Source: CBDCGJ01 sp965216645
GTDB taxonomy: Bacteria > Pseudomonadota > Alphaproteobacteria > GCA-2731375
DNA length: 64,000 nt
Reading direction: 5' to 3'
NCBI GenBank assembly: GCA_965216645.1
Contig: CBDCGJ010000044.1
Location: forward strand, 62,001-126,000
The position numbers were made by a program, and so were the translations under genes. Shown here piece after piece: positions 1-8,883 of the stretch. The notes under the pieces are model-generated. The model ran no database searches, was not told where the DNA came from, and saw only the letters and a program-made list of their open reading frames with translations. Position 1 is the stretch's first letter. Each line of letters opens with the position of its first letter.

Positions 1-521
1 ACACCGACGCGGAAGTCGCCGCGATCCGGGATTTCGCCGAAACCCAGGGCGCGGAGGCAATTCTGTGCCGTCACTGGGCCGACGGATCCGCCGGTACGGA
101 AGAGCTGGCGACCCGGGTCGCCGAGATCGCCGACAGCGGCGCCGCCAATTTCGCGCCGCTCTACGGCGACGACATGCCGCTGTTCCAGAAGATCGAAACC
201 GTGGCCAAGCGGATCTATCATGCCGATGAGGTGCTGGCCGACAAACGCGTCCGCGACCAGCTGCGGCAATGGGAGGCTGAGGGCTACGGCAACCTGCCGA
301 TCTGCATGGCGAAGACGCAATATTCCTTCTCCACCGACCCGCAATTACTCGGCGCGCCGATCGGCCATTCCGTCCCGATCCGGGAAGTCCGCCTCTCCGC
401 TGGCGCCGGCTTTGTCGTCGTGATATGCGGGGAGATCATGACCATGCCGGGCCTGCCCCGGACGCCGGCGGCGGAAGCCATCAAGTTCAATCCCGCCGGC
501 GAGATCGAAGGATTGTTCTGA
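1..521 (+). CDS. fhs: Formate--tetrahydrofolate ligase, C-terminal part (5' end outside window)
   Basis: An open frame enters from the left edge (first full codon at 3) and ends with TGA at 519. The translated ~172 residues match the C-terminal third of formate-THF ligase, including the segments KIETVAKRIYHADEV, CMAKTQYSFSTDP and the end GLPRTPAAEAIKFN. The enzyme uses ATP to attach formate to tetrahydrofolate, giving 10-formyl-THF in the cytosol. The next gene, folD, starts 23 bases downstream on the same strand and interconverts the following one-carbon THF forms, so the two are likely co-transcribed. The start and the N-terminal ATP-binding part lie outside the window. An internal ATG at 174 is not the real start, because the family similarity continues upstream of it. 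Confidence 0.93.
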   Translation, partial: TDAEVAAIRDFAETQGAEAILCRHWADGSAGTEELATRVAEIADSGAANFAPLYGDDMPLFQKIETVAKRIYHADEVLADKRVRDQLRQWEAEGYGNLPICMAKTQYSFSTDPQLLGAPIGHSVPIREVRLSAGAGFVVVICGEIMTMPGLPRTPAAEAIKFNPAGEIEGLF

Positions 522-544
522 GTTCGTTTTCAAGGAGTTCTTCC

Positions 545-1447
545 ATGTCGGCGACGATCATTGACGGCAGGGCCTTTGCGGCCGGGCTGCGGGAGCGTGT
601 GGGCGCCTTTGTCACCACGCTTCGGGCCGAACACAATATCATCCCTGGATTGGCTGTGGTGCTGGTCGGCGACGATCCGGCCAGCCAGGTCTATGTCCGC
701 AGCAAGGGCAAGCAGACCGTCGAAGCCGGGATGAAATCGGTGGAACGGAAGATGCCGGGCGACGCGACGACGGCCGACGTGTTGGCGGTCGTGGACGAAC
801 TGAACGCTGATCCGGCGGTCCACGGCGTTCTCGTGCAACTGCCGTTGCCGAAGCAGATCGACGAGAGCCGCGTAATCGATCGGATCGATCCGGCGAAGGA
901 CGTGGACGGTCTGCATATCTCGAATATCGGCCTGCTGGGCAGCGGTCAGAAGGCCATGGTACCCTGTACGCCGCTCGGTTGCCTGATGCTGCTGCGGGAC
1001 CAGCTGGGGGAGCTCTCCGGCCTCGATGCGCTGGTCGTTGGCCGCTCCAACCTGGTGGGCAAGCCGATGGCCAATCTGCTGCTGCGGGAAAGTTGCACGG
1101 TCACCATCGCCCATTCCCGAACCAAAGATCTGGACGAAAAATGCCGCGGCGCCGACATTCTGGTCGCCGCCGTCGGCCGGCCGGAGATGATACCGGGCGA
1201 CTGGATCAAGCCCGGCGCCACGGTGATCGACGTTGGCATCAACCGCCTGCCGGCGCCGGAGAAGGGCGCGGGCAAGACCCGGCTGGTCGGCGATGTCGAC
1301 TTCGCCAGCGCCGTCGAGGTCGCCGGCGCCATCACCCCGGTGCCGGGCGGGGTTGGCCCGATGACCGTGGCCTGCCTGCTGGCCAACACGGTCACCGCCT
1401 GCTGCCGCGCCAACGGATTGCCGGAACCGGAAGGGATGTCGATCTGA
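545..1447 (+). CDS. folD: Bifunctional methylene-THF dehydrogenase / methenyl-THF cyclohydrolase FolD
   Basis: A 300-residue protein of normal family length. It interconverts 5,10-methylene-THF, 5,10-methenyl-THF and 10-formyl-THF with NADP. Visible motifs are the substrate-binding YVRSKGKQTVEAGM with its catalytic lysine, VQLPLPKQID, DVDGLHISNIG, the nucleotide-binding VVGRSNLVGKPMANLL, and the closing TPVPGGVGPMTVACLL. ATG 545 is chosen because a Shine-Dalgarno-like AAGGAG lies at 532-537 and family similarity begins right at MSATIIDG. A longer frame opens upstream, but only as a reading of the fhs gene in another frame. It ends next to the convergent yciB gene. Confidence 0.97.
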   Translation: MSATIIDGRAFAAGLRERVGAFVTTLRAEHNIIPGLAVVLVGDDPASQVYVRSKGKQTVEAGMKSVERKMPGDATTADVLAVVDELNADPAVHGVLVQLPLPKQIDESRVIDRIDPAKDVDGLHISNIGLLGSGQKAMVPCTPLGCLMLLRDQLGELSGLDALVVGRSNLVGKPMANLLLRESCTVTIAHSRTKDLDEKCRGADILVAAVGRPEMIPGDWIKPGATVIDVGINRLPAPEKGAGKTRLVGDVDFASAVEVAGAITPVPGGVGPMTVACLLANTVTACCRANGLPEPEGMSI

Positions 1448-2017
1448 TCACGTCGATGTCTCGTCCCGCCAAAATCGCGCGGCGGTGAGGCGGACGGTCA
1501 GGATATAGCCGAGGATCGAGATCGGTGTGGCGGCCAGCGTGAAGGTCGCCCAGCTATCGGTGTCGTAGTTGCGCCAGACGAATTCGTTCAAACCGGCGAA
1601 GACGAGAGCGATGGCGATCCAGCCGAGCGTGATGACACGCCAACCGGTGGGGTCGAGCTGAAGCTTGAAAGCGGCCAGGGCGCGTTCGGTCAGGCTCGGT
1701 GTCAGGGCCAGCCCGCCGGCAAGGATCAGCGCGAACAGCAGTTTGCCCACCGTCGCCTTCATCTTGATAAAATCACCGTCGGCCAGGATCAGGCTGGCAC
1801 CGCCGAGACCTAGGGTCAGCGCCAAGGTAATCAAGGCCAGATAGGGCAACTTACGTTCCGTTAGCCAGCGCCAAAGCGTCACCAGCAGCGCGACGACAAT
1901 CACCGCCGCGGTCGCCGCCATCAGGCCCCAGAACTTATTGACCACGAACAGCACCAGCACCGGCGCCAGTTCCATCGCCATATGCCGGTTCAGGTAACGC
2001 TCGGCGAAGGTTTGCAT
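1448..2017 (-). CDS. yciB: Inner-membrane septation protein A / YciB family
   Basis: A 189-residue hydrophobic protein with about five predicted membrane segments, starting near ELAPVLVLFVVNKFWG and ending near ILGYILTVRLTA. The family signature around DGDFIKMKATVGKLLFALIL and the later LNEFVWRNYDTDSWATFT match YciB/IspZ-type proteins. These are linked to cell-envelope synthesis and intracellular septation, with no defined biochemical activity. It converges on folD with no spacer. The start at 2017 has no strong ribosome site, and a methionine 11 or 13 residues further in could serve instead. Confidence 0.88.
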   Translation of the reverse strand: MQTFAERYLNRHMAMELAPVLVLFVVNKFWGLMAATAAVIVVALLVTLWRWLTERKLPYLALITLALTLGLGGASLILADGDFIKMKATVGKLLFALILAGGLALTPSLTERALAAFKLQLDPTGWRVITLGWIAIALVFAGLNEFVWRNYDTDSWATFTLAATPISILGYILTVRLTAARFWRDETST

Positions 2018-2041
2018 GGTTGAACCGCCGAAGAGATTTGA

Positions 2042-2563
2042 CTAAGCGCGGACAGCGCAAAGCCGTTGCTTGACCGCCGGCGGGTCGGTGTCGATGGCTT
2101 GCTCATAGGCGACAACGTCCAGGTGCCGGGCGAAAAAATCACGCAATTCGCCGTCGCGCAACAGATATTCCGGATTGCTGGGGCGGCCGTATTTCTCGTT
2201 GCCCACGGCGAAGGTCTCGTAAATCAACACCCCGCCCGACGCCAAGCATTCCACCAAGTCGGGAAATTGCGGCCGGTGCAGATAGTTGGTGACGACAATG
2301 CCGTCGAAGGCGAGGCCGCCGAAAGGCCAGCCATGCAGCTCCAAATCCGCTTCGATAACGCCGAGATTCGGGTTGTCGGCGATGTCTTCGAGACCGCTGA
2401 CGTCAATATCGACAGCGGTTACTCGAAAACCTTTGGCAAGGAGCAGTCGCGTATGACGGCCGCGGCCGCAGGCGACATCCAACACGCTGCCGCCGGTTGG
2501 AAATCGTTCGATATGTTTGACCACCCAAGGGGCCGGATCAGAGAGGTTATGATTGTTGGACAT
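2042..2563 (-). CDS. Class I SAM-dependent methyltransferase (small, TehB-like)
   Basis: A 173-residue protein with a Rossmann-type methyltransferase core. Motif I is VLDVACGRGRHTRLLLAKGF (residues ~27-46), followed by the acidic loop AVDID, the motif II-like NLGVIEADLE, and YETFAVGNEKYGRPSNPEYLL further on. The last part resembles small TehB/UbiE-like methyltransferases found widely in alphaproteobacteria. The substrate cannot be told from sequence. It lies just upstream of, and in the same direction as, yciB (24-base gap), and is divergent from the DUF1178 gene 117 bases away. Confidence 0.85.
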   Translation of the reverse strand: MSNNHNLSDPAPWVVKHIERFPTGGSVLDVACGRGRHTRLLLAKGFRVTAVDIDVSGLEDIADNPNLGVIEADLELHGWPFGGLAFDGIVVTNYLHRPQFPDLVECLASGGVLIYETFAVGNEKYGRPSNPEYLLRDGELRDFFARHLDVVAYEQAIDTDPPAVKQRLCAVRA

Positions 2564-2680
2564 GGTCTCTCGCCTGTTTCGTTCGCTGGAGTAAACACTT
2601 GCCGAATCCTGTTTTCAATGCCATCTAAGATTAATCGCATGGCACGGGCCGGCGAATTCTCTAATGTTGGTTGAAACACG

Positions 2681-3106
2681 ATGATCTTATTCGATGTAAT
2701 TTGCGAAAACGACCACGGTTTCGAGGGTTGGTTTCCCGACAGCAAGGCGTTCGACCGTCAGCGCCGCAAGGGCGTGATCGAATGCCCGCATTGCGGATCG
2801 ACCAAAGTGGAGAAAGCCTTGCAGGCGCCGGCCGTGTCCACTTCGCGCAAGAAAGAGGCGTCGTTGGCCAAGAAGCAAATGGCCGCCGCGATGTCCACGC
2901 TACGCGAGATGCGGCGGGAAGTGGAGAAGAACTGCGACTATGTCGGCAACGATTTCGCGGAAGAAGCCCGAAAAATCCATTACGGCGAGGTCGACAAGCG
3001 CGATATCTACGGGCAAGCCAGCGCCGACGAAGCCCAGGAATTGAGCGAGGAAGGCATCGAATTCGGTGTCGTTCCCTGGGTCGAACTACCGGAAAACAAA
3101 GCTTAG
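2681..3106 (+). CDS. DUF1178 family protein
   Basis: A 141-residue cytosolic protein starting MILFDVICENDHGFEGWF. The CPHCGS pair at residues ~39-43, together with the more N-terminal Cys and His, suggests a small zinc-ribbon-like N-terminus as in FmdB-type regulators. A charged helical region follows (LAKKQMAAAMSTLREMRREVEKN). The C-terminal part ARKIHYGEVDKRDIYGQAS is the conserved signature of DUF1178. The function is unknown for the family. ATG 2681 is the first in-frame methionine and gives the conserved N-terminus. Confidence 0.9.
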   Translation: MILFDVICENDHGFEGWFPDSKAFDRQRRKGVIECPHCGSTKVEKALQAPAVSTSRKKEASLAKKQMAAAMSTLREMRREVEKNCDYVGNDFAEEARKIHYGEVDKRDIYGQASADEAQELSEEGIEFGVVPWVELPENKA

Positions 3107-3141
3107 TTAGCCGCCGAAAAATCCATACTTGAAAAAAATCT

Positions 3142-3261
3142 CGTCATCCCGGACAAGCGTAGCGCGATCCGGGATCTCGGGTGGAATGGAACGAGCTATT
3201 GAGATTGTGCTCTATTCTGTCGGAGATACCGGATAACGGCTACGCCGTTTCCGGCATGACA
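3142..3261. repeat. Inverted pair of alphaproteobacterial palindromic repeats (REP/BIME-like)
   Basis: Between the convergent DUF1178 and ubiG genes, GTCATCCCGGACAAGCGTAG at 3143 and a related copy read on the other strand (GTCATGCCGGAAACGGCGTAG-like, ending near 3258) form an inverted pair separated by about 35 bases. Each copy carries its own CCGG/CCGG dyad followed by ATCTC. The same GTCAT-CCGG-ATCTCGTC vocabulary recurs at 62607-62697. Such elements are common between genes in alphaproteobacteria and can act as transcription terminators or mRNA stabilisers. Confidence 0.7.
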
Positions 3262-3327
3262 TTGAAAGAAATTGGGCCGGTGCCGACTTTTTCAGCAGCC
3301 TGCTCATTCGTTTATGCCCAATTTGGA

Positions 3328-4083
3328 TTAATCCGCCGCCTTCACCCCGTAAGCCAGGTAATTCACCGACAGATCGCGGCTCAGCCGCCACCGCCGGTCC
3401 AGGGGCGCATAGCCGAGGCCGGTGAAGTCCCGCATGTCGAGACCGGCGTTGCGCGCGTGGCGGATCAATTCGGCGGGCCGGACGAACTTCTCGAATTCGT
3501 GGGTGCCGACCGGCAGCAGCCGCAAGAGATGTTCGGCAACGGCGATCCCGAACAGGAAGCTTTTGGCGGTCCGGTTCAATGTCGACAGCACGATCGCACC
3601 GCCCGGCCGCAACAATTGGCCACAGGTCTGCACGAAGCCTTGTAGATCGGCGACATGTTCGAGCACTTCCATCGAAACGATGGCGTCGAATTCGGCGCCT
3701 TGCTCGGTCAGCGCTTCGGCCGTGGTGCAGCGGAAGTCGATCTCCAAGCCGGCTTCCCGCGCGTGCCGACGGGCGATCTCGATTGTGTCGGGTTGCGCAT
3801 CCACGGCGACCAGATCGGCGCCAAGCCGGGCCAGCGGCTCCGAAACGACGCCGCCGCCGCAGCCGAGATCGAGAATTCTCAAGCCGTCGAGCGGGCGCGT
3901 CGCCGACGTCGACAGGTCGAAATGATTGCATAGCCAGCGGCGGATATAGCGTAGCCGTTCCGGATTCATCTCGTGCAACGGACGCATCGGACCGCGCGGG
4001 TCCCACCAGTCCCGGGCCAAGGCCGCGAAGCGGGCCATTTCGTCCCGATCGACGGTATCGACGGTGGCGTGTTGCACGGCCAT
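3328..4083 (-). CDS. ubiG: Ubiquinone biosynthesis O-methyltransferase UbiG
   Basis: A 251-residue protein performing both O-methylations in ubiquinone synthesis. The characteristic start region is DRDEMARFAALARDWWDPRGPMRPLHEMNPERLRYI, where FAALARDWWD and PLHEMNP are UbiG hallmarks. The SAM-binding motif is ILDLGCGGGVVSEPLARLGA, followed by VAVDAQPDTI. The C-terminal GTHEFEKFVRPAELI and NYLAYGVKA also fit. A purine-rich ribosome site (AAGGGAAGAGAAGGG) lies just upstream of the start at 4083. The gene is divergent from lysC, with 134 bases between the two starts. Confidence 0.96.
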   Translation of the reverse strand: MAVQHATVDTVDRDEMARFAALARDWWDPRGPMRPLHEMNPERLRYIRRWLCNHFDLSTSATRPLDGLRILDLGCGGGVVSEPLARLGADLVAVDAQPDTIEIARRHAREAGLEIDFRCTTAEALTEQGAEFDAIVSMEVLEHVADLQGFVQTCGQLLRPGGAIVLSTLNRTAKSFLFGIAVAEHLLRLLPVGTHEFEKFVRPAELIRHARNAGLDMRDFTGLGYAPLDRRWRLSRDLSVNYLAYGVKAAD

Positions 4084-4217
4084 CTATGCCCTTCTCTTCC
4101 CTTGTGCCACAAGATGCCATTGAGTATGAATGGGCCCGTCTGTGTGGGCAAGTTTCCTCGGATCGTTTTTATGGGAACGACGCCGCGCGCGCAATGCGGG
4201 CGTCGAAGGGTGCGGGT

Positions 4218-5438
4218 ATGGCGCGTGTGGTGATGAAGTTCGGCGGCACCTCGGTCGGCGACATCGAACGCATCAAGGCGGTGGCCGAGCGGGTGAAGCG
4301 GGAATGTGACGCCGGTAACGAAGTGGCGGTCGTGGTTTCCGCCATGGGCGGCATGACCAACAAATTGGTCGGTCAGGTGCGCGAAATGTCGGTCCTCCAT
4401 GACGCCCGCGAATATGATACCGTGGTTTCGGCCGGCGAGCAGATCACCATAGGATTGCTTAGCCTGGCCTTGCAGGAATTGGGGGTCGGCGCCCGCTCCT
4501 GGCTCGGCTGGCAGATCCCGATCCGAACAGACGAGGCCCATTCGGCGGCGCGGATTACGGCGATCGACACCGACGCCATCGGGGCACGGTTGTCGCAAGG
4601 CCAGGTGGCGGTGGTCGCCGGCTTCCAGGGCATCGGCCCGGATGGCCGTGTGACCACCTTGGGCCGCGGCGGCTCGGATACCACCGCGGTGGCATTGGCG
4701 GCGGCGTTGCGGGCCGACCTCTGCGACATATATACCGATGTGGAGGGGGTCTACACCGCCGATCCCAGAATTGTCGCCCGGGCCCGTAAGCTCGACCGCG
4801 TCACCTATGAGGAGATGCTGGAAATGGCGTCCCAGGGCGCCAAGGTGCTGCAGACCCGGTCGGTGCAGATCGCGATGGCGCATGGTGTTCGGATTCAGGT
4901 GCGGTCGACTTTTTCGGAGGCGACCGGCACCTTAGTGGTGGATGAGGATGAAAACGTGGAACAAGCAATCGTAAGCGGCATTACCTATTCCAGCGACGAG
5001 GCCAAGGTGACCTTGCGCAACGTCGCCGACCGGCCTGGCGTGGCCGCCGCCGTGTTCGGACCGCTCGCCGATGCCGCCGTCAATGTCGACATGATCGTAC
5101 AGAGCGCTTCCGCCGACGGTTCGCGCACGGACATCACCTTCACGGCTTCCCGCGGCGATCTGCCGAAAGTGCTCACGGTCGTCGACGAGATCAAGGCCGA
5201 TATCGGGTTCGAGGAAGCCTTCGCCGACGACCATATCGTCAAGGTTTCGGTGATTGGCGTCGGCATGCGGTCCCATGCCGGCGTGGCGAAGAGCATGTTC
5301 CAGGCTTTGTCGGAAAAAGGCATAAATATCCAGGCGATTTCCACCTCGGAAATCAAGATCAGCGTTTTGATCGACGCCGATTTCACCGAGCTGGCGGTAC
5401 GGACATTACATACCGCCTATGGTCTGGACGCCGCATAA
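4218..5438 (+). CDS. lysC: Aspartate kinase
   Basis: A 406-residue aspartokinase catalysing the first step to lysine, threonine and methionine (aspartate to aspartyl phosphate). The N-terminal kinase motif is VMKFGGTSVGDIERI, followed by VVVSAMGGMTNKLV and the nucleotide-binding TTLGRGGSDTTAVALAAAL. Two ACT domains near residues 265-400 (VTLRNVADRPGVAAAVFGPL and VSVIGVGMRSHAGVAKSMF) are the sites of feedback inhibition. The frame is open far upstream, but ATG 4218 gives the standard N-terminus MARVVMKFGG. ptsP follows after 31 bases. Confidence 0.97.
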   Translation: MARVVMKFGGTSVGDIERIKAVAERVKRECDAGNEVAVVVSAMGGMTNKLVGQVREMSVLHDAREYDTVVSAGEQITIGLLSLALQELGVGARSWLGWQIPIRTDEAHSAARITAIDTDAIGARLSQGQVAVVAGFQGIGPDGRVTTLGRGGSDTTAVALAAALRADLCDIYTDVEGVYTADPRIVARARKLDRVTYEEMLEMASQGAKVLQTRSVQIAMAHGVRIQVRSTFSEATGTLVVDEDENVEQAIVSGITYSSDEAKVTLRNVADRPGVAAAVFGPLADAAVNVDMIVQSASADGSRTDITFTASRGDLPKVLTVVDEIKADIGFEEAFADDHIVKVSVIGVGMRSHAGVAKSMFQALSEKGINIQAISTSEIKISVLIDADFTELAVRTLHTAYGLDAA

Positions 5439-5469
5439 AACACCCTTTCGGGGGTGAGGCAGGAAATTG

Positions 5470-7734
5470 ATGGCAATAGCAACGGCGCCGGCAAATCCGC
5501 AGACTTTGTTGCGCCGTCTCCGCGAAATCATGGCGGGGCCGGGCATCGCTCAGGCACGCTTGAACCAGATCGTGCAGTTGATTGCCGGTGAAATGAGTGC
5601 CGATGTCTGTTCGGTCTATCTGATCCGTGGCGGGGTTTTGGAGCTGTTCGCGTCCGAGGGGCTGCGGGCGGAGGCGGTTCACCAGACCACGCTGAAGATC
5701 GGCGAGGGCCTGGTCGGCATGATTGCCGAGCAGGCGCGGCCGGCGGCCCTGTCGGAGGCGCGGGACCATCCCAACTTCGCTCATCGGCCGGAGACCGGCG
5801 AAGATCTCTTCCATTCCCTGATGGGCGTGCCGGTGATCCGCGGCGGCCGGGTGGTCGGGGTGCTGGTGGTGCAAAGCCAAACCCAGCGTCATTACGACGA
5901 TACCGAAGTCGAGGCCATGCAGACCGTCGCCATGGTCGTGGCGGAGATGGTCGAAGGTCTGCTCCATGCCGTCAATATGCCGCCCGCGCCGGGTCCACCG
6001 GCGGGACCGACCCGATTGACGGGGATCATTATCAATGACGGCGTCGCCCGCGGCGTCGCGGTTCTGCATCAGCCCCGCCTGGTGGTCGAGCAGCATGTGG
6101 CCGACGATGTCGACCAGGAACTGCTGCGGCTGGAAACCGCGCTCGAAAATCTGCGCCAACAGGTCGAAGGTCTGGTGGCCACGGCCGACTGGGAATCCTC
6201 GGCGGAATCTCAGGAGATTATGGAGACCTACCGCATGTTCGCGCGCGACCGGGGCTGGGTCGGGCGGCTGCGTCGGGAAGTGCGCGGCGGCTTGACCGCG
6301 GAAGCGGCGGTGGAGCGGGTGCAGATCGACAACCGCGCCCGGATGTCCGAAATCAGCGACCCCTATCTGCGGGAACGCCTCTACGATCTCGAAGACCTGT
6401 CGAACCGGATGATACGGCACCTGATCGGGGATGGCGGCATGGCGTCGCATGAGCAGTTGCCGGACGACGCCATCCTGATCGCCCGCAATATGGGCCCGGC
6501 GGAGTTGCTGGATTACGACCGCGAGCGGCTGACCGGCTTGTTGTTGGAAGACGGCTCGCAGACCTCGCATGTGGCCATCGTCGCCAAGGCCTTGCGGTTG
6601 CCGGTGATCGGCCGCGTCGAACGCTTGCTTGACGAAGTCGAAACCGGCGATCCGATCATCGTCGATGCGGAACATAATCAAATCTTCGTCCGCCCGGCCG
6701 ACGATGTTTGGCAGGCGTTTACGCAGAACCTCGACCTTCGCGCCGCGCGGGAAGCGGAATATGCCGAACTGGCCGGCATACCGGCGGTGACCGAGGATGG
6801 GGTGCCGATCACCTTGTCGATGAACGCGGGACTGCTGGTCGATCTGCCGCATTTGCTGGATACGGGCGCCGACGGCATCGGCCTCTACCGGACCGAACTG
6901 CAATTCATGGTTCGTGCCACCTTGCCGCGGGTCTTGCAGCAGGCGGAGATTTACGGACGCGTGCTCGATGCCGCCGGCGACAAACCGGTGGTGTTCCGGA
7001 CCCTCGATGTGGGTGGCGACAAAATGCTGCCCTATTTGACCCGCTATGCTGACGAACAGAACCCGGCCATGGGTTGGCGGGCCATTCGCCTGGCACTCGA
7101 TCGTCCGGTGCTGATGCGTATGCAATTTCGCGCCCTGCTGCTCGCCGCCGCCGGACGCGATTTGAAGATGATGTTCCCGATGATTTCGGAAGTAGCGGAA
7201 TTCGACACGGCTTTCGGCTTGTTGCAAAAGGAAATAGAGCGCTTGCGTCGGTTGGGCGAGGCAATGCCGCGCGACATCAAGGTCGGCACCATGCTGGAGG
7301 TTCCGGGCCTGGCCTGGCAGCTCGACGCATTGTTGAGCCGGGTCGATTTCATCTCCATCGGCAGCAATGACCTGATGCAGTTCCTGTTCGCCAGCGATCG
7401 CGGCAATCCCCACCTCGCCGGCCGTTACGATGTGTTGAGCCCGGCGGCGCTGTCGTTCCTGCGGGACGTCGTCCATAAATGCGATGCCGCGGGCGTGCCG
7501 GTCAGCCTTTGCGGCGAAGCGGCGGGCGGACCGATCGAGGCCATGGCGCTTCTGGGTCTCGGTTTGCGTCATATTTCCATGACCGCCGCGTCGATCGGAC
7601 CGGTGAAGATGATGGTGCGGTCGCTTAATCTCGGCAAACTATCGCAATTTATGACACCATTGTATGATTTGCCCGACCATAGTCTGCGCGGCCGATTGGA
7701 GGAATTCGCCGCCGCGCAGGGCGTACGGGTCTGA
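5470..7734 (+). CDS. ptsP: Phosphoenolpyruvate--protein phosphotransferase PtsP (EI-Ntr)
   Basis: A 754-residue nitrogen-PTS enzyme I. Residues ~1-160 form a GAF domain (QIVQLIAGEMSADVCSVYLIRGG). The PTS enzyme I part follows: an HPr-interacting helical section, the phosphohistidine loop LEDGSQTSHVAIVAKALRLP, and the PEP-binding barrel with GIGLYRTELQFM, FRTLDVGGDKMLPY, PMISEVAEF, FISIGSNDLMQF and the catalytic-cysteine region VSLCGEAAGGP. It passes phosphate from PEP to NPr, signalling nitrogen and carbon status. A TTG directly precedes ATG 5470, which I take as the start. The adjacent lysC-ptsP arrangement is common in alphaproteobacteria. Confidence 0.96.
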   Translation: MAIATAPANPQTLLRRLREIMAGPGIAQARLNQIVQLIAGEMSADVCSVYLIRGGVLELFASEGLRAEAVHQTTLKIGEGLVGMIAEQARPAALSEARDHPNFAHRPETGEDLFHSLMGVPVIRGGRVVGVLVVQSQTQRHYDDTEVEAMQTVAMVVAEMVEGLLHAVNMPPAPGPPAGPTRLTGIIINDGVARGVAVLHQPRLVVEQHVADDVDQELLRLETALENLRQQVEGLVATADWESSAESQEIMETYRMFARDRGWVGRLRREVRGGLTAEAAVERVQIDNRARMSEISDPYLRERLYDLEDLSNRMIRHLIGDGGMASHEQLPDDAILIARNMGPAELLDYDRERLTGLLLEDGSQTSHVAIVAKALRLPVIGRVERLLDEVETGDPIIVDAEHNQIFVRPADDVWQAFTQNLDLRAAREAEYAELAGIPAVTEDGVPITLSMNAGLLVDLPHLLDTGADGIGLYRTELQFMVRATLPRVLQQAEIYGRVLDAAGDKPVVFRTLDVGGDKMLPYLTRYADEQNPAMGWRAIRLALDRPVLMRMQFRALLLAAAGRDLKMMFPMISEVAEFDTAFGLLQKEIERLRRLGEAMPRDIKVGTMLEVPGLAWQLDALLSRVDFISIGSNDLMQFLFASDRGNPHLAGRYDVLSPAALSFLRDVVHKCDAAGVPVSLCGEAAGGPIEAMALLGLGLRHISMTAASIGPVKMMVRSLNLGKLSQFMTPLYDLPDHSLRGRLEEFAAAQGVRV

Positions 7735-7748
7735 TCCGGGAAGTTGGC

Positions 7749-8825
7749 ATGGCCTTGACGCGTAAACCCGATGTTGTAGAGAAACCGCAGCCTTATATGG
7801 GCGTGGGGCGGGAGCTGCGCGATGTACGCGAGGCCAAGCGCTGGAGTTTGGCCGGTATCGCCACGGATCTGCGTATCCAGCTCGATTATCTGGAGGCGAT
7901 CGAGGACGGCCGCTTTGAAGATCTGCCCGGGCCGACCTATGCCATCGGGTTCATCCGCAGCTATGCCGGACGCTTGGGCATCGATGCCGAACGCTTGATC
8001 CAGGAGTACAAAGTCGAGCAAACCGGCGGCTTGGTCCCGCCGAAAGTCGAAATGCCGCAACCGATGGAGCGTTCCCGCCGTCCGTCTTCCAGTATCGTTT
8101 ATTTTCTCCTGTTTCTTTTGATCGGCGGATTTGCGGGCTGGACCTTGTATAACCGGACGCCGGATAAGCAGCCTTCGTTGGTTCCGCCGGTGCCGGAACG
8201 GCTGAAGTCCCTTCTGCGTGAGAAGCCGGAAGAAAAGACGGCGAAAGCGCCAGTCGAACCGAAAGCGCACGATCCGCTGCCGGCCGCCCCGCCACCGGCG
8301 CCGGTTCAGCTGAAAGATGACGATCCGACGGCGGCGACTTACAAACCGCCTGTTGCGCCACCAGCCAGCGATGCCGGTGTGCCGGCGCCGAATACCGCAA
8401 CATCGGATGCTTCACCGCCACCGCCAAACCCGGCACCGCCGCCAAACCCGGCGCCGACATCGCCACCCGCGCCTTCCGCCAGCGCCGCGCCCCCGGTGGC
8501 GCCGCCGCAAGCGCAGATGGCCAGCGGCAATTCGGAGAGCGGGCAGGTCTTCGGTGCGGAAAACCGCAACGGGCGTATCGTCCTGCATGCGCGACAGGAG
8601 GCTTGGATCCAGATTAAAAGCGACAAGAACGAGCTGATTGTCACGCGCGTGCTGCAGGCCGGCGACCGATATTTGGTGCCGTCGCGCGACGATCTCGTCC
8701 TGACCACGGGCAATGCGGGCGGTCTGGAAATCCTGGTCGACGGTAAGGCGGTGCCGCCGCTTGGGCAGGACGGCACGGTTCGCCGCGGCATCGCTTTGGT
8801 GGCGGAGAAATTGTTGCCGCAATAA
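7749..8825 (+). CDS. RodZ-like HTH / DUF4115 membrane protein
   Basis: A 358-residue protein with RodZ architecture. An N-terminal helix-turn-helix (residues ~19-85: LRDVREAKRWSLAGIATDLRI, then YLEAIEDGRFEDLPGPTYAIGFIRSYA) is followed by one membrane segment (IVYFLLFLLIGGFAGWTLY, ~118-136). A long proline- and alanine-rich periplasmic linker comes next, then a C-terminal DUF4115 domain (GRIVLHARQEAWIQIKSD and VLTTGNAGGLEILVDG). RodZ links MreB to the cell-wall elongation machinery. Position between ptsP and ispG is frequent for this family. It starts 14 bases after the ptsP stop, so they are probably co-transcribed. Confidence 0.9.
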   Translation: MALTRKPDVVEKPQPYMGVGRELRDVREAKRWSLAGIATDLRIQLDYLEAIEDGRFEDLPGPTYAIGFIRSYAGRLGIDAERLIQEYKVEQTGGLVPPKVEMPQPMERSRRPSSSIVYFLLFLLIGGFAGWTLYNRTPDKQPSLVPPVPERLKSLLREKPEEKTAKAPVEPKAHDPLPAAPPPAPVQLKDDDPTAATYKPPVAPPASDAGVPAPNTATSDASPPPPNPAPPPNPAPTSPPAPSASAAPPVAPPQAQMASGNSESGQVFGAENRNGRIVLHARQEAWIQIKSDKNELIVTRVLQAGDRYLVPSRDDLVLTTGNAGGLEILVDGKAVPPLGQDGTVRRGIALVAEKLLPQ

Positions 8826-8883
8826 GCTTGAATTCGCGGCCGTTTCGCAACATGTTAGCGCCGCTTGAAACGGAACAGAAACC

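Noticed and set aside
5383..7572. A 729-codon open frame on the minus strand opposite ptsP
   Set aside because: It lies wholly over the conserved ptsP gene, has His/Gln/Arg-rich composition typical of antisense GC-rich frames and no recognisable domain.
8392..8520. Pro/Ala-rich stretch of the RodZ-like gene as a separate repeat element
   Set aside because: It is the ordinary periplasmic linker of RodZ-like proteins, with no exact DNA repeat longer than a few codons.
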